Notes: a model not told the origin generated them from the letters alone. A stretch of 39,714 bases of DNA from Candidatus Tityobacter terrigena (GCA_003156715.1 PMHO01000006.1:9212-48925), one strand, 5' to 3'. Counted from the first letter of the stretch, positions 9,085 through 18,150 are shown. Numbers and translations: made by a program.

Positions 9085-9420
9085 ATGAACACGCTTGCCG
9101 CCGGGCTCGCACTGCGTTGGCCGAGCGAAGTCGCCTTCGGAGCGACCGTCACCTCGCCGCCACACTTCTTCTTCGGGGCGAACACGCATGCCATGCACGA
9201 AGCGTTCCGCTGCCGCAGCGACGACGGTTTCAGCTTGGAGATCGTCGACAACGTGCGCATCGCGCCGCGCGTCCCGGTCGGCCCCGGCGATCGCATCCGC
9301 GTGCAGGGCGAACTGGTGCCGCAGGGCAGGCGAGGGCCGCTCGTCCACTGGACCCATCACGATCCCGGCGGCCACCATCCAGACGGATTCATTGAATTCG
9401 GCGGGCGGCGCTATGCGTGA
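9085..9420 (+). CDS. DUF3465-type protein
   Basis: 111 residues. The C-terminal motif VHWTHHDPGGHHPDGFIEF followed by GGRRY matches the hallmark of DUF3465 proteins, which are predicted OB/BOF-like small beta-barrels; function unknown. The preceding DNVRIAPRVPVGPGDRIRVQGEL is the expected strand pattern. Start ATG 9085 has GTGAGG just upstream. The end overlaps the convergent deacetylase by 32 bp. No signal peptide is evident, although many relatives are exported. Confidence 0.75.
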   Translation: MNTLAAGLALRWPSEVAFGATVTSPPHFFFGANTHAMHEAFRCRSDDGFSLEIVDNVRIAPRVPVGPGDRIRVQGELVPQGRRGPLVHWTHHDPGGHHPDGFIEFGGRRYA

Positions 9421-10180
9421 GCGTGACCCGCGCGCGGTGCGTCGACATGTCCGCCAGCAACTGCGGCACCGTCACAAAGCGGTATCCTTCACGGCGCAGC
9501 GTTTCGATGATGCGGCGCGTGGCGGCTACGTCCTGCCCCCGGTCGCACGCACTAGGCGACTTCGGATCGCACGCCAGACCCCGGTTTCCGTCGTGTAGTA
9601 CGATGATGCCTCCGTCGGCGATGTTGTCGATCACGCGCTCTGCGATCGTCGCATCGCCGGGCTGTTCCCAGTCCTTGGGGAGCGGCACCGACCACATCAC
9701 GACCTGGTATCCGAGCTTGCGGGCCTGATCGATCACCGCGAAGTCGCGTGCGCCGAAGGGAGGGCGCATCAAGTGGGTGCGCACGCCGGCGATTCGGAAC
9801 AGCGCGTCGTCGGTGCGCACGAGTTCGGCGCGCACGGCGGACGGCGTTTGCATGACCAGGTGCGCGTGATCCCAGGTATGGTTGCCGAGCGCATGGCCGT
9901 CTCGCACGATCCGGCGAATCGTCAGCGGATGCGCGACCGCCGCGCGGCCGACGACGAAAAAAGTCGCATGAACGTGCTCGTCGCGCAGCACGTCCAAGAT
10001 GCGATCGGTGTACGGCGGGTTCGGCCCGTCGTCGAAGGTGAGTGCGACCTCGCGCTCCGTCGGCGAGCCGCTGACGATCGTGCGCCCGAAAATTTGGCTG
10101 CCCGGCGCCTCTAAGGCTTCGTACGTGAAGTACGAGGCCGCGACGAGCACTGCCGCCAGCAGAAGGAAGCGCAGCGTCAC
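9389..10180 (-). CDS. polysaccharide deacetylase (NodB-type, CE4), membrane-anchored
   Basis: Zinc- or metal-dependent N- or O-deacetylase acting on peptidoglycan or another polysaccharide outside the cytoplasm. 263 residues: an N-terminal hydrophobic anchor (LRFLLLAAVLVAASYF), then the CE4 motifs in order, TFDDGPNPPYT (catalytic and metal Asp), HTWDH (metal histidines), RPPFG, and IIVLHDG. Start is GTG 10180, overlapping the stop of the upstream gene as GTGA, so it is translated with that membrane-anchored protein. Confidence 0.93.
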   Translation of the reverse strand: MTLRFLLLAAVLVAASYFTYEALEAPGSQIFGRTIVSGSPTEREVALTFDDGPNPPYTDRILDVLRDEHVHATFFVVGRAAVAHPLTIRRIVRDGHALGNHTWDHAHLVMQTPSAVRAELVRTDDALFRIAGVRTHLMRPPFGARDFAVIDQARKLGYQVVMWSVPLPKDWEQPGDATIAERVIDNIADGGIIVLHDGNRGLACDPKSPSACDRGQDVAATRRIIETLRREGYRFVTVPQLLADMSTHRARVTLTHSAARRIQ

Positions 10181-10827
10181 GTGCCGCGCTCGATCTTCGT
10201 CCGCGCATCGGCGATACGCTCTCGAAACTCCGGCGAGCCAAAGCGCTCGAAATCGTCCGCGAGCTTCTCATAGCGGGGATCGACCAGCGTCGTGCTCGAC
10301 ATCCGCAGAAGATCCGGCAGAGGCTTCGTACGATCGAGATGGATCGTAAACTGATGGCCGCCGGTCGACGCCCAATAATGCGGATCGGTGAACTCGAAGT
10401 GGTGCGAACCGTGCTGATTGTCGGTCAACTGGCTAACCGAGATCGTGTAGAGGCTCGACGTGTCACCGCGCGCAGGCTTGCTGGCGAGCTCCCAAATGCC
10501 GTCGACCACCGCCTGATCGAACAAAAACGACACGTCGAAGGTCTCGTGCGGGAGCGAGTCGACCCTGACGGTAACGCCGTTGCGACCGACCGCGCGGTAC
10601 TCGGCTTGCGAAAGGCCGTTGAGATCGGCTAGACGGTACTCTTCCTCGGAAATCGGTCCACTCCGATGGCGCACCGTCATCGACAGGCGGATCTCCGAAC
10701 GGGATTGCGCGATGCGGCGCGTCGCATCGTACCGCCCCGACTCGGTCTTGCTGAAGAGCCACCAGCCGCCCGCGATGGACAGGACCAGGGCCAGGAAGAC
10801 GAGCGGCGGGACGGGGTTGCGGCGCAT
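10177..10827 (-). CDS. membrane-anchored protein, unknown
   Basis: 216 residues from ATG 10827. One N-terminal helix (PVPPLVFLALVLSIAGGWWLF) followed by a soluble domain with alternating strands (SEIRLSMTVRHRSG, NGVTVRVDSLPHETFDVSFLFDQ, HHFEFTDPHYWASTGGHQF). No recognised family. Directly upstream of, and overlapping, the polysaccharide deacetylase, so a role in the same envelope process is plausible. The frame extends further upstream to 11040 only inside the esterase gene. Confidence 0.72.
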   Translation of the reverse strand: MRRNPVPPLVFLALVLSIAGGWWLFSKTESGRYDATRRIAQSRSEIRLSMTVRHRSGPISEEEYRLADLNGLSQAEYRAVGRNGVTVRVDSLPHETFDVSFLFDQAVVDGIWELASKPARGDTSSLYTISVSQLTDNQHGSHHFEFTDPHYWASTGGHQFTIHLDRTKPLPDLLRMSSTTLVDPRYEKLADDFERFGSPEFRERIADARTKIERGT

Positions 10828-10855
10828 GTCCGAAGCCCGTTCCCCTTCTTGCGGT

Positions 10856-11965
10856 TCATACCCCACCCGATGAAGCGGCTGCGCCGACCGGACTCTCGTC
10901 GTGCGCGTGAGCCGCGCGTGCCGAATAGGCCAGGGCGTCGGCGGCACGTTCGAGGGCGCGCCGCGCTTCGGGTACGACCCCCGCAAGGGCAACGAAGCCG
11001 TGGGCCAGCCCCGGTCGCAGATCGTAGGTGACGCTCGCACCGGCAGCGCGCAGTGCTTTGGCGAAGGCAGCGCCCTCGTCGCGCAATGGGTCGAAGCCGG
11101 CCGCCAAGACGTACGCAGGCGGAAGACCGCGCAGCTCGGCGTTCAGCGGCGAGAGCAGCATGCCGGCGAAGTCCTCCCGCTGACGGACGTAGTGACGGGT
11201 AAACCAGGCGATCGTGGCAGGCGTTAACGGAACGCCCGTCTCGAACATCGTGCGCGACCGGTACGTTCCCGTCGAGTCGACGGGCGGGTAGATCAGCAGT
11301 TGAAAGTTCGGCTGCTGCAGTGCGCCGGCTCGCGCGCGCAGACAGATCGTTATCGCCAGGTTCGCACCGGCGCTGTCGCCACCGACCGCGATTCGCCGCG
11401 GATCGACGCGCAGCCAGGCGGCGTTGTCGACGACCCAGCGATACGCGGCATACGCGTCATCGTGCGCGGTCGGAAACGCGTGCTCGGGTGCGAGCCGATA
11501 GTCGACCGAAAGCACGGGCAGGCAGGCGCGCGCCGCAAAGAAACGCGCCACATGGTCGTAGCTAGCCGCATCGCCGATGACGAAGCCGCCGCCGTGATAA
11601 AAAAGCAAGAGCGGCGAGCCCGAGGAGATTTCGCCTGCGGGACGGTACAGCCGGGCCGAAAGCAGCGCATCACCGGCCGGTATGCTGAGCACTGTGGGGC
11701 TTGATGCGGACGCCGAACGAAATCCGAACATCCGATTCATCCGCTCGTAGCCCTCGCGCATGTCCGCGACGGTCGCGTCGGGATGAAAGCTCTTCCCAGA
11801 ACGTTCGCTCAGCTGCATGAACAGCTCCATGCGGCGATCCAGGGTCACCCCGTCGACCGTCGTGCGCCGGCCGCCCAGCATGAGGTTCAGAATCGCTTCT
11901 GGCAAGCGGAAAAGGCGGCGGGCGGCAGCCGCTTGCCGATCGACGCTGCGTTTACGTTCAGCCAC
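10856..11965 (-). CDS. alpha/beta hydrolase, hormone-sensitive-lipase family esterase
   Basis: 369-residue carboxylesterase/acetylesterase, probably cytoplasmic. HSL hallmarks: oxyanion-hole HGGGFVIGD, nucleophile elbow GGDSAGAN, catalytic Asp in AAGFDPLRDEG, and catalytic His in GLAHGF. The first ~80 residues form a Met/Arg-rich helical cap. Start is GTG 11965, sharing 8 bp with the end of the RNase H gene (GTGGCTGA). It stops 28 bp before the next gene, so the minus-strand genes from 12392 to 9389 look like one operon. Confidence 0.92.
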   Translation of the reverse strand: MAERKRSVDRQAAAARRLFRLPEAILNLMLGGRRTTVDGVTLDRRMELFMQLSERSGKSFHPDATVADMREGYERMNRMFGFRSASASSPTVLSIPAGDALLSARLYRPAGEISSGSPLLLFYHGGGFVIGDAASYDHVARFFAARACLPVLSVDYRLAPEHAFPTAHDDAYAAYRWVVDNAAWLRVDPRRIAVGGDSAGANLAITICLRARAGALQQPNFQLLIYPPVDSTGTYRSRTMFETGVPLTPATIAWFTRHYVRQREDFAGMLLSPLNAELRGLPPAYVLAAGFDPLRDEGAAFAKALRAAGASVTYDLRPGLAHGFVALAGVVPEARRALERAADALAYSARAAHAHDESPVGAAASSGGV

Positions 11966-12392
11966 CCGAGACGGCTCCTGCTGCGCGCGCGGCGGCAGCC
12001 TCGTCGAGCACGCGATTGACGACGGCGTCGGCGGCTGCGTTGAACTTTCGACGCACGTGCCCGACGTCGACGCGTTCGAATTTGCGCATCAAACGCCGCG
12101 CTTCCGCGTGGAGCGGGAGCAGATCCGGATGTTTGACGCGGTAGTCGCCGTTGAGTTGCCGGACGACTAATTCGCTATCCAAGCGCACCGAGAGATCGTT
12201 GATGCCGAGCTCGACGGCAGCCTTGAGGCCGGCCAGAAGCGCGCGCCATTCCGCGACGTTGTTCGTCGCCACTCCGATATATTCGCCGATCTCGCGCAGG
12301 ACCGCGCCGTCCTCTGCCACGAGCACGGCGCCGCTCGCCGCAGGTCCAGGATTGCCGCGCGAACCGCCGTCGGCAAACAAGGTGGCCCTCAT
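11958..12392 (-). CDS. RNase H-like protein (reverse-transcriptase-like RNase HI family)
   Basis: 144 residues, degrades the RNA strand of RNA:DNA hybrids if active. Begins RATLFADGGSRGNPGPAASG, the characteristic opening. The expected metal-binding acidic residues are all present: D8, E48 (NNVAEWRAL), D72 (VRLDSELVV) and D122 (FNAAADAVVNR). It lacks the basic protrusion of E. coli RNase HI, as is usual in this shorter family (archaeal/Bacillus YpdQ-like). First gene of the minus-strand run, divergent from the ABC operon with 132 bp between them and no clear promoter recognised by eye. Confidence 0.9.
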   Translation of the reverse strand: MRATLFADGGSRGNPGPAASGAVLVAEDGAVLREIGEYIGVATNNVAEWRALLAGLKAAVELGINDLSVRLDSELVVRQLNGDYRVKHPDLLPLHAEARRLMRKFERVDVGHVRRKFNAAADAVVNRVLDEAAAARAAGAVSGG

Positions 12393-12524
12393 GGCCGGAT
12401 GGATCGAAGCGCCGTCATCTGGAGCGCGCGCTCGGGTCGGGTCGCAAAGAGCACGACTGGCTTGCTTCGCAGGCGGCCTGCAAAGCCTTGCAACAAATGG
12501 GTCTTGCCTGCCGTGGGAGGAGCA

Positions 12525-13466
12525 ATGGGAACAGCCGACGCGATCGTGGTCGACCGTCTCGTCAAGCGCTACGGCGACCTGACGGCGGTCGCGGACATCA
12601 GCTTCTCCGTGCGGCGCGGCAGCATTTTCGGGCTCTTGGGCCGCAACGGCGCGGGCAAGACGACGACCCTCGAATCGTGCATCGGCTTGATCGCGCCGAC
12701 GTCGGGCACGGTTCGCGTCCTCGGCTTCGATCCCGCCGACCGGCGGGATCTAGCGCGCCTGCGCCCGCGCATGGGCGTCCAGCTTCAGGCGACCTCGCTG
12801 CCCGAAAAGGCGACCGTGGGCGAACTGCTCCGCCTCTACGGCACCTACTACGGTCTGCGCGGCAACCCGGCATCGGTTGCATCGCGCGTTGGGCTGGGCG
12901 ACAAGCTCGATCGCTTCGCCGGCAAGCTCTCCGGCGGGGAGCAGCAACGCCTTGCGCTGGCCCTCGCGCTCCAACACGACCCCGACGTGCTCTTTCTCGA
13001 CGAACCGACATCGGGAATGGATGTGTACGGACGGCACGTCTTGTGGCGAGAGATCGGCGCGCTGCGCAGCTCAGGAAAGACGATGATCCTCACCACCCAC
13101 TACATCGAGGAGGCCGAGCACCTCTGCGACGAGATCTGCATCGTGCAAACGGGCAAGATCGTCGCGCGCGACACGCCGGCCGCACTCGTCGCGCGCTACG
13201 GCGGCGACGCCTCTATCGAGTTTGCGGCGCGCGGTTTCTCGGTCGGCGCCGCCCTTGCCGGCCTCGGCCGCTGGGCCCACGATGGCGATCGCTACACGCT
13301 CGTTGCGCGCGGCGAGCCGGGACACGCGCTTGCGAAGATCGTCGAGTACGCGAATGCTCTCGGCGTCACGATCGCTGCGCTCGACCTCCACCGCCCGAGT
13401 CTCGAGGACGCATTCCTCGCCATCACGGGCGAACGAATCGAAGATCCGCGGAGCGAAGCGGCTTGA
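12525..13466 (+). CDS. ABC transporter ATP-binding protein (ABC-2/NatA-DrrA type)
   Basis: 313-residue ATPase that powers the adjacent permease, most likely for export. Walker A GRNGAGKTT, Q-loop region with GVQLQATSLPEKATV, signature LSGGEQQR, Walker B VLFLDEPTSGMD, H-loop TTHYIEEAEHL, and a C-terminal accessory domain ending RPSLEDAFLAITGE, typical of DrrA/CcmA-like exporters. ATG 12525 is preceded by GGGAGGAG at ideal spacing; the upstream extension of the frame has no support. Its stop overlaps the permease start (TTGA). Confidence 0.97.
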   Translation: MGTADAIVVDRLVKRYGDLTAVADISFSVRRGSIFGLLGRNGAGKTTTLESCIGLIAPTSGTVRVLGFDPADRRDLARLRPRMGVQLQATSLPEKATVGELLRLYGTYYGLRGNPASVASRVGLGDKLDRFAGKLSGGEQQRLALALALQHDPDVLFLDEPTSGMDVYGRHVLWREIGALRSSGKTMILTTHYIEEAEHLCDEICIVQTGKIVARDTPAALVARYGGDASIEFAARGFSVGAALAGLGRWAHDGDRYTLVARGEPGHALAKIVEYANALGVTIAALDLHRPSLEDAFLAITGERIEDPRSEAA

Positions 13467-14251
13467 GCGCGGCCGCACTCGCGACCGCCCCCCTGGAACG
13501 CCCGAGGCGCAGCCAGTTCCGCATGCTGCTCGCCCAGACGCGCATGAATTTCGTTTGGTACTTCTGGCGCGACGGCGAGATGATCTTTTGGTCGCTCGCG
13601 ATCCCCGTCTTCTTCCTAGTCGTTTTTTCGTTCGCGCTCGGTATGGGCTCGGCGCAGCGCGCCTCAGCCTTTCTCGTACCGGGCTTGATCGCTGCGCAAG
13701 TGTTTTCGTCTGGATTCTGGGGCGTGGGAGCGATGCTTGCGACCTTCCGTGAAAAGAAACTCTTGCGGCGCGTCTACTTGACGCCGCTTAACCCTTGGAC
13801 GTTCTTTTCCGCGCTCGTCCTGTATCGGATGACGCTCCTGGCGATGCAGGCGACGCTTCTCATCCTGGCCGGCGCACTCGTCTTCAAGGTGCACGTCGTC
13901 GGCAATCCGTTCGCCGTCTTGGGCATCCTTGCACTCGGGGCGGCCACCTTCGTGGCGCTCGGAACGGTCATCGGCGCGCTCGTGAAGACGGCTGAAAGCG
14001 CCAACAATTTCGCGTCGGTCCTGACCGTGCCGCTGTCATTCCTCTCCGACGCCTACATTCCGATAAACAACTTTCCCGCGCCGGTCGCGCACGCGCTGCG
14101 ACTCTTGCCCTCGACGCAGTTCGTCGACGCCTTTCGCGGCATCGCGATTTACGGCGAACCGATCTGGCACTACGCGGGCTGGATGGGCGCACTCGTGCTT
14201 TGGATGGCCGGCGCTATTGCCGTCAGCGCCCGCTATTTCCGCTGGATATGA
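13463..14251 (+). CDS. ABC-2 type transporter permease
   Basis: 262-residue integral membrane partner of the preceding ATPase. Six hydrophobic segments, starting IFWSLAIPVFFLVVFSFALG, with the ABC-2 family motif region KTAESANNFASVLTVPLSFLSDAYIP and FVDAFRGIAIYG. Start is TTG 13463 overlapping the ATPase stop as TTGA, giving the cytoplasmic N-terminus SAAALATAPLERPRRSQFRM. The stop overlaps the dehalogenase start as ATGA. Confidence 0.93.
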   Translation: MSAAALATAPLERPRRSQFRMLLAQTRMNFVWYFWRDGEMIFWSLAIPVFFLVVFSFALGMGSAQRASAFLVPGLIAAQVFSSGFWGVGAMLATFREKKLLRRVYLTPLNPWTFFSALVLYRMTLLAMQATLLILAGALVFKVHVVGNPFAVLGILALGAATFVALGTVIGALVKTAESANNFASVLTVPLSFLSDAYIPINNFPAPVAHALRLLPSTQFVDAFRGIAIYGEPIWHYAGWMGALVLWMAGAIAVSARYFRWI

Positions 14252-15156
14252 GCGAGATGGAGTTCGTGCGCACGCCCGACGAACGCTTTGCGAATCTTCC
14301 ACAGTATCCGTTCGCGCCGCACTACGTTCCGGTGCCGTGCGCCGCCGGGACGACGCTGCGGATGCATTACGTCGACGAGGGATCGCGCGAGGGCCGCATC
14401 GCGCTCCTGCTGCACGGCGAGCCGACGTGGAGCTTTCTGTATCGAAACGTGATCCCGCCGCTGCTCGCGGCCGGTTTGCGGGCGATCGCCCCGGACCTCA
14501 TCGGCTTCGGGCGCTCCGATAAGCCGGTGCGGCGCGAAGACTACACCTACCAGCGCCACGTCGACTGGGTACGCGCTTTCGTCGAGTCGCTCGACCTGCG
14601 CGAGGCGGTCCTCGTCGGTCAAGATTGGGGCGGTCTGATCGGGCTTCGCATCGTGGCGGAAATGGGCGATCGCTTTGCGGGGGTCGTCGCTGCGAATACG
14701 TTTTTGCCGACCGGAGACTCGCCGCCGAACGAAGCCTTCCTGCGATGGCAGGCGTACGCGCAGCGCAGCGCCGATTTTTCGGCAGGCGCGATCGTCGCCC
14801 GCACCTGCGTCACCCCGATTGCGCCCGAGGTCGTGGCGGCATACGATGCTCCGTTTCCGGACGAGCGCTACAAAGCGGGTGCGCGCCAGTTTCCAATGCT
14901 GGTTCCGATTCGGCCCGACGATCCGGCCGCGGCGCCCAACCGTAACGCGTGGGAGGCGCTGCGGCGCTGGCACAAGCCGTTCGTCACCGCGTTTTCCGAC
15001 GGAGATCCGATTACGCGCGGCGCCGAAGGCGTGCTCCAGCAGGAGATTCCGGGAGCACTGGGCCGGCACCATCCGACGATCGTCGGCGCGAGTCACTTCC
15101 TCCAAGAAGACAAACCAACTGAGCTCGCCGCCGCGATTCTGACCGCTTTCGTTTAG
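14248..15156 (+). CDS. haloalkane dehalogenase, HLD-I type
   Basis: 302-residue alpha/beta hydrolase predicted to cleave carbon-halogen bonds by water, giving an alcohol and halide. The full HLD-I catalytic set is visible: HGEPTWSFLYR (56-66, oxyanion hole and the Glu typical of the group), nucleophile D126 in GQDWGG with halide-binding W127, a second Trp at 167 in the cap (FLRWQAYAQR), catalytic acid in AFSDGDPIT (D251 or D253), and H283 in GASHFLQED. Relatives include DhlA and DhmA-like enzymes; some members of the family have no known halogenated substrate. ATGA overlap with the ABC permease makes it the third gene of that operon. Confidence 0.93.
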   Translation: MSEMEFVRTPDERFANLPQYPFAPHYVPVPCAAGTTLRMHYVDEGSREGRIALLLHGEPTWSFLYRNVIPPLLAAGLRAIAPDLIGFGRSDKPVRREDYTYQRHVDWVRAFVESLDLREAVLVGQDWGGLIGLRIVAEMGDRFAGVVAANTFLPTGDSPPNEAFLRWQAYAQRSADFSAGAIVARTCVTPIAPEVVAAYDAPFPDERYKAGARQFPMLVPIRPDDPAAAPNRNAWEALRRWHKPFVTAFSDGDPITRGAEGVLQQEIPGALGRHHPTIVGASHFLQEDKPTELAAAILTAFV

Positions 15157-15268
15157 CCCGGATGCGATGCGCGCAACGCACTCGCCGCTGCGCAACGCTC
15201 CACCGATAGGACGCCTCGGGCAACTGCCGAAGTTTTGTGCGCGCACACGTTGCGCCGGAGGTCAGCCC

Positions 15269-16267
15269 GTGCTCACGCTGTCTCTAGCCCTTCGCCTCAG
15301 TTTGCTCTTCATCGGAGCGCTGCTCGCTGCCGGAGGCGGCTCGAGCGCCTCTGCAAGACCTGCGACGCGGTCCGCATCGCAGGCCGAGCACGGACCGGTG
15401 CCGCCGGCCGAAGATATCGCACCTGCTTTACGAGGGCCGGCATTGATCGCCGTCGACGGAAAAGGCGGCCTTGAGTACTGGCCGATCGATCCCAAAGGCG
15501 GACATCATCCACAAGCCTTGATCGGCGGACTGCATTTGGGAGTCTCCGCAGGCATCGCAGCCGACGGGCAGCGGATCGCGATTCCGAGCGGCAACGAAGT
15601 CGTCATCTACGATCTGAGAAGCGGGGCCGAGACCATGCTGCCGAACCCGTACGGTTTCCCGGCCGATATCGCGATCGACAAGCACGGCGCACTGTTTATT
15701 ACCGACTTCGTGGGAAGCAGCTCGAGCATTACGTGGTACGCTCCGCCGTCATATCGACCGCATCAGCTCGGCTGCGCCCTTCTCCAAGACCCCACCGCGA
15801 TTGCGATCGACAACGAAGGCGACATCTTCACCAGCCAAAACGGCGACAACTACACGGGCGTCATCGAGTTTCCAAACCCGCGCCGCGGCGGTTCGCAAAG
15901 CTGCAGCGAGCTGCCGCTCAAACCCGAGACGGGCTATGAGGCCGGCTTGGCGATCGATCCCAAGACGGACGACCTGATCGTGCTCGACGATCCCGACGAG
16001 TGCGCCGGCGGCGTCGAGGGCCGGATGACGATTTATGCGAAGCCCTACCGGCGCCAGACGGGCGTCTCGCACGACCTTGGGGCCAACTGCGCGGGCACGC
16101 TGCGCCTCGACGCGACGTCGACGATCGCATTCGTCGGCGATTCAACCGTCAGCGGGGGACGTGGCTACATCCTGCAGCGCACCTACCCCGACGGCAAGGC
16201 GTTGGGCACCTATAGCGGAGGCAGTCCCGCGGGATTCACAACGATTCCGAACACGCTGCCCAACTGA
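15269..16267 (+). CDS. secreted NHL/beta-propeller-like protein
   Basis: 332 residues from GTG 15269, chosen because GGAGG lies 7 nt upstream and a signal peptide follows immediately (LALRLSLLFIGALLAAGGGSSASA). The mature part has repeating strand units of the propeller kind, for example GFPADIAIDKHGALFITDFVG, DPTAIAIDNEGDIFTSQNGD and GLAIDPKTDDLIVLDDPDE. Each pairs an A-x-D core with a G-D/N turn. Six cysteines may form disulfides. Function unknown; same general type as the 30640-31719 protein. It lies 112 bp after the dehalogenase with its own RBS. Confidence 0.83.
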   Translation: MLTLSLALRLSLLFIGALLAAGGGSSASARPATRSASQAEHGPVPPAEDIAPALRGPALIAVDGKGGLEYWPIDPKGGHHPQALIGGLHLGVSAGIAADGQRIAIPSGNEVVIYDLRSGAETMLPNPYGFPADIAIDKHGALFITDFVGSSSSITWYAPPSYRPHQLGCALLQDPTAIAIDNEGDIFTSQNGDNYTGVIEFPNPRRGGSQSCSELPLKPETGYEAGLAIDPKTDDLIVLDDPDECAGGVEGRMTIYAKPYRRQTGVSHDLGANCAGTLRLDATSTIAFVGDSTVSGGRGYILQRTYPDGKALGTYSGGSPAGFTTIPNTLPN

Positions 16268-16279
16268 CGGGCGGCGCCT

Positions 16280-17359
16280 TCAGAACTGCGCCATGAAATT
16301 GGTGCTCTCGCCGACGGGAACGGCGGCGCGGGCAAAGCGCCGCGGCAGCTCGTCGCGGTCGGCGCTGGGAGCCGCGGCGAGCACGGTCGCGGCCGGGCCA
16401 ATGGCACGCAGCATCAAGACGTCGAGCGCAGCCGGCGCGAGCGCCGTCTGATACGGCTCCAGGCGAACGGTCTCGCCGTGCGCCTCGAGCTCCACCGGCG
16501 TTTCCAACGCCATGACGGCGAGCGGCAAGCCCTCTAAATCCAGCCCGTGCGGCCGAGCTTCGAGCGCAATGCGCTCAACGACGAAGCGCGAATCCGCGAC
16601 CAGGGCAGTTCGCCGAAGGCCGTCGAGTTCGTACTCAAGGGCATGCAGCGCTCCGGCATGCGACTGGTGGTACTCCAAGACGTCCGCCGCTTTATCCACG
16701 TGGAGCGGCCGCGGTTTTCCGTCGGGCCCCACGCGGTTGTAGTCGAAGATGCGATAGGTCAGATCGCTCGCCTGCTGGACCTCGAAGAGCACGACGCCGC
16801 GGCCGATCGCGTGGAGCGTACCGGCCGGCAGATAGAACGCGTCACCCGGTTTTACGCGGACGTGCCGCAGCAATGCTTCGAGCGACCCGTCGGCGACGCG
16901 CTCGAGGTATTCGCCGCGCGAGGTGTCGCGGTTCCAGCCGAGCACGATCGAAGCGTCGGGTTCCGCCTCCAAGACGTACCAGCACTCCGTCTTGCCGTTC
17001 GGCTGACCCTCGACTCGCTGGGCGTAGGCGTCGTCGGGGTGAACTTGCACCGAGAGCGCGTGGCGCGCGTCGATAAGCTTGGTGAGCACGGGAAAGGTGC
17101 GTTTGCTATCGAGCGGCCCCATCAGTTCGGGCCCCAGTTCGCCGCGAAGGTGGGCGATCGTCTTGCCCGCACAGCGGCCGTTACGCACGCGGTTGGCGTC
17201 CCAACACTCCCACGACTCGCCGATCTTCGCGCTGGCGGAACCGGGCTTGCCGTAATGCTCGACCAGCGCGTGGCCGCCCCATATCGCTTCGACTTCCCGG
17301 GGCTCGATGATGAAGGGGTAGGGCCGGCCCCGGCCCCCACCGTTTTTCGCTTGATCCAT
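16280..17359 (-). CDS. manA: mannose-6-phosphate isomerase, class I type
   Basis: 359-residue zinc enzyme interconverting mannose 6-phosphate and fructose 6-phosphate, supplying mannose for polysaccharide synthesis. Zinc and active-site motifs are in order: VQVHPDD, KTECWYVLEAE, PAGTLHAIG, and FEVQQASDLTYRIFDYNRVG. The size is closer to the short bacterial type than to the 390-residue E. coli enzyme. Start ATG 17359, 9 bp after the upstream stop, so it is co-transcribed with the 17369-18034 gene. It faces the propeller gene convergently with a 12 bp gap. Confidence 0.94.
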   Translation of the reverse strand: MDQAKNGGGRGRPYPFIIEPREVEAIWGGHALVEHYGKPGSASAKIGESWECWDANRVRNGRCAGKTIAHLRGELGPELMGPLDSKRTFPVLTKLIDARHALSVQVHPDDAYAQRVEGQPNGKTECWYVLEAEPDASIVLGWNRDTSRGEYLERVADGSLEALLRHVRVKPGDAFYLPAGTLHAIGRGVVLFEVQQASDLTYRIFDYNRVGPDGKPRPLHVDKAADVLEYHQSHAGALHALEYELDGLRRTALVADSRFVVERIALEARPHGLDLEGLPLAVMALETPVELEAHGETVRLEPYQTALAPAALDVLMLRAIGPAATVLAAAPSADRDELPRRFARAAVPVGESTNFMAQF

Positions 17360-17368
17360 CTTCCGGTC

Positions 17369-18034
17369 TTACGGCAGGCGTGCGATCAGTTCATGGTGGG
17401 CGGTCACGCCGAGCTGGCCGCGCGACGCGCCGTGCGTCTGCCCGTCGCTGTGGTAGATCAGCACGATCGCATTTCCGCTCTGCAGGGGCTGCAAGGCCGT
17501 TACGACCACGTTGGCCGAACCGTCGACGCGAGCCGTGAAGCCGTTCGCCGCGGCATCGCCCTCGAGCGGCGTAAACGTCGCTCCTTCCGACGAAAAGACG
17601 ATCTTGAAGAGGCTGTAGACGCCGAAGGCAATCAGCTTTTGAAAGGAGCACGTGATCCGGTCCCCGCCGTTTCGCGGGACGACATCGGCCGTGCCGCCGG
17701 CGGCGAACCACCGGTCGAGGGCAAATCCAAGCTTGGTTCCCTGGGCGTTATAGACCACCGTGTCGGGCGCGTCGTCGAGACGAGCCGGGCGCAAGCCGGC
17801 GGCGTGCTCGATGCTCTGGGGCCCGACCCCTTCGACCGCGGTCGCATCCGACACGAATATTTGCGGGTCGATGACCGGTGAACGGCGCGTTTCTTGCGAG
17901 AAGAACGTTGCGTGTCTGACGAAGACCAACACCTGCGCGCCGCCGGCTTGGGCGCACGCCTGCCCATCCGGCCAAGCCAACGTCACCGACGCGGCCGCCG
18001 CGCCGGCACACCACGAGCGACGTCCCAACCTCAT
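17369..18034 (-). CDS. secreted protein, unknown (DUF3108-like pattern possible)
   Basis: 221 residues. ATG 18034 is preceded by AGGAGGGG at good spacing, and the N-terminus RLGRRSWCAGAAAASVTLA followed by QACAQA is a signal peptide. The mature part has strands such as DTVVYNAQGTKLGFALDRWF and DRITCSFQKLIAFGVYSLFKIVFS, and ends SRGQLGVTAHHELIARLP. No family recognised with confidence. First gene of a two-gene unit with manA. Confidence 0.7.
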   Translation of the reverse strand: MRLGRRSWCAGAAAASVTLAWPDGQACAQAGGAQVLVFVRHATFFSQETRRSPVIDPQIFVSDATAVEGVGPQSIEHAAGLRPARLDDAPDTVVYNAQGTKLGFALDRWFAAGGTADVVPRNGGDRITCSFQKLIAFGVYSLFKIVFSSEGATFTPLEGDAAANGFTARVDGSANVVVTALQPLQSGNAIVLIYHSDGQTHGASRGQLGVTAHHELIARLP

Positions 18035-18043
18035 GCTGCAGCC

Positions 18044-18056
18044 CCTCCTGAAGGAG
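18044..18056. promoter_or_regulatory. palindromic overlapping Shine-Dalgarno sites of two divergent genes
   Basis: CCTCCTGAAGGAG reads as AGGAGG on the minus strand (RBS of the gene starting at 18034) and as AAGGAG on the plus strand. The plus-strand copy sits 7 nt before ACG 18064, in frame with the gene annotated from 18151. The two ribosome sites therefore share one inverted repeat. Confidence 0.5.
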
Positions 18057-18150
18057 ATCGCCGACGCTAACGCCCGACCTCGCATTCGAACGCTGCGCTA
18101 ACGCCGCGGCGACGATCTACCAGCAAGCTCCTGCATTCGTCACGTACCGC

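Noticed and set aside
16547..17881. 444-codon plus-strand frame
   Set aside because: Antisense to manA and its partner, both of which are real proteins.
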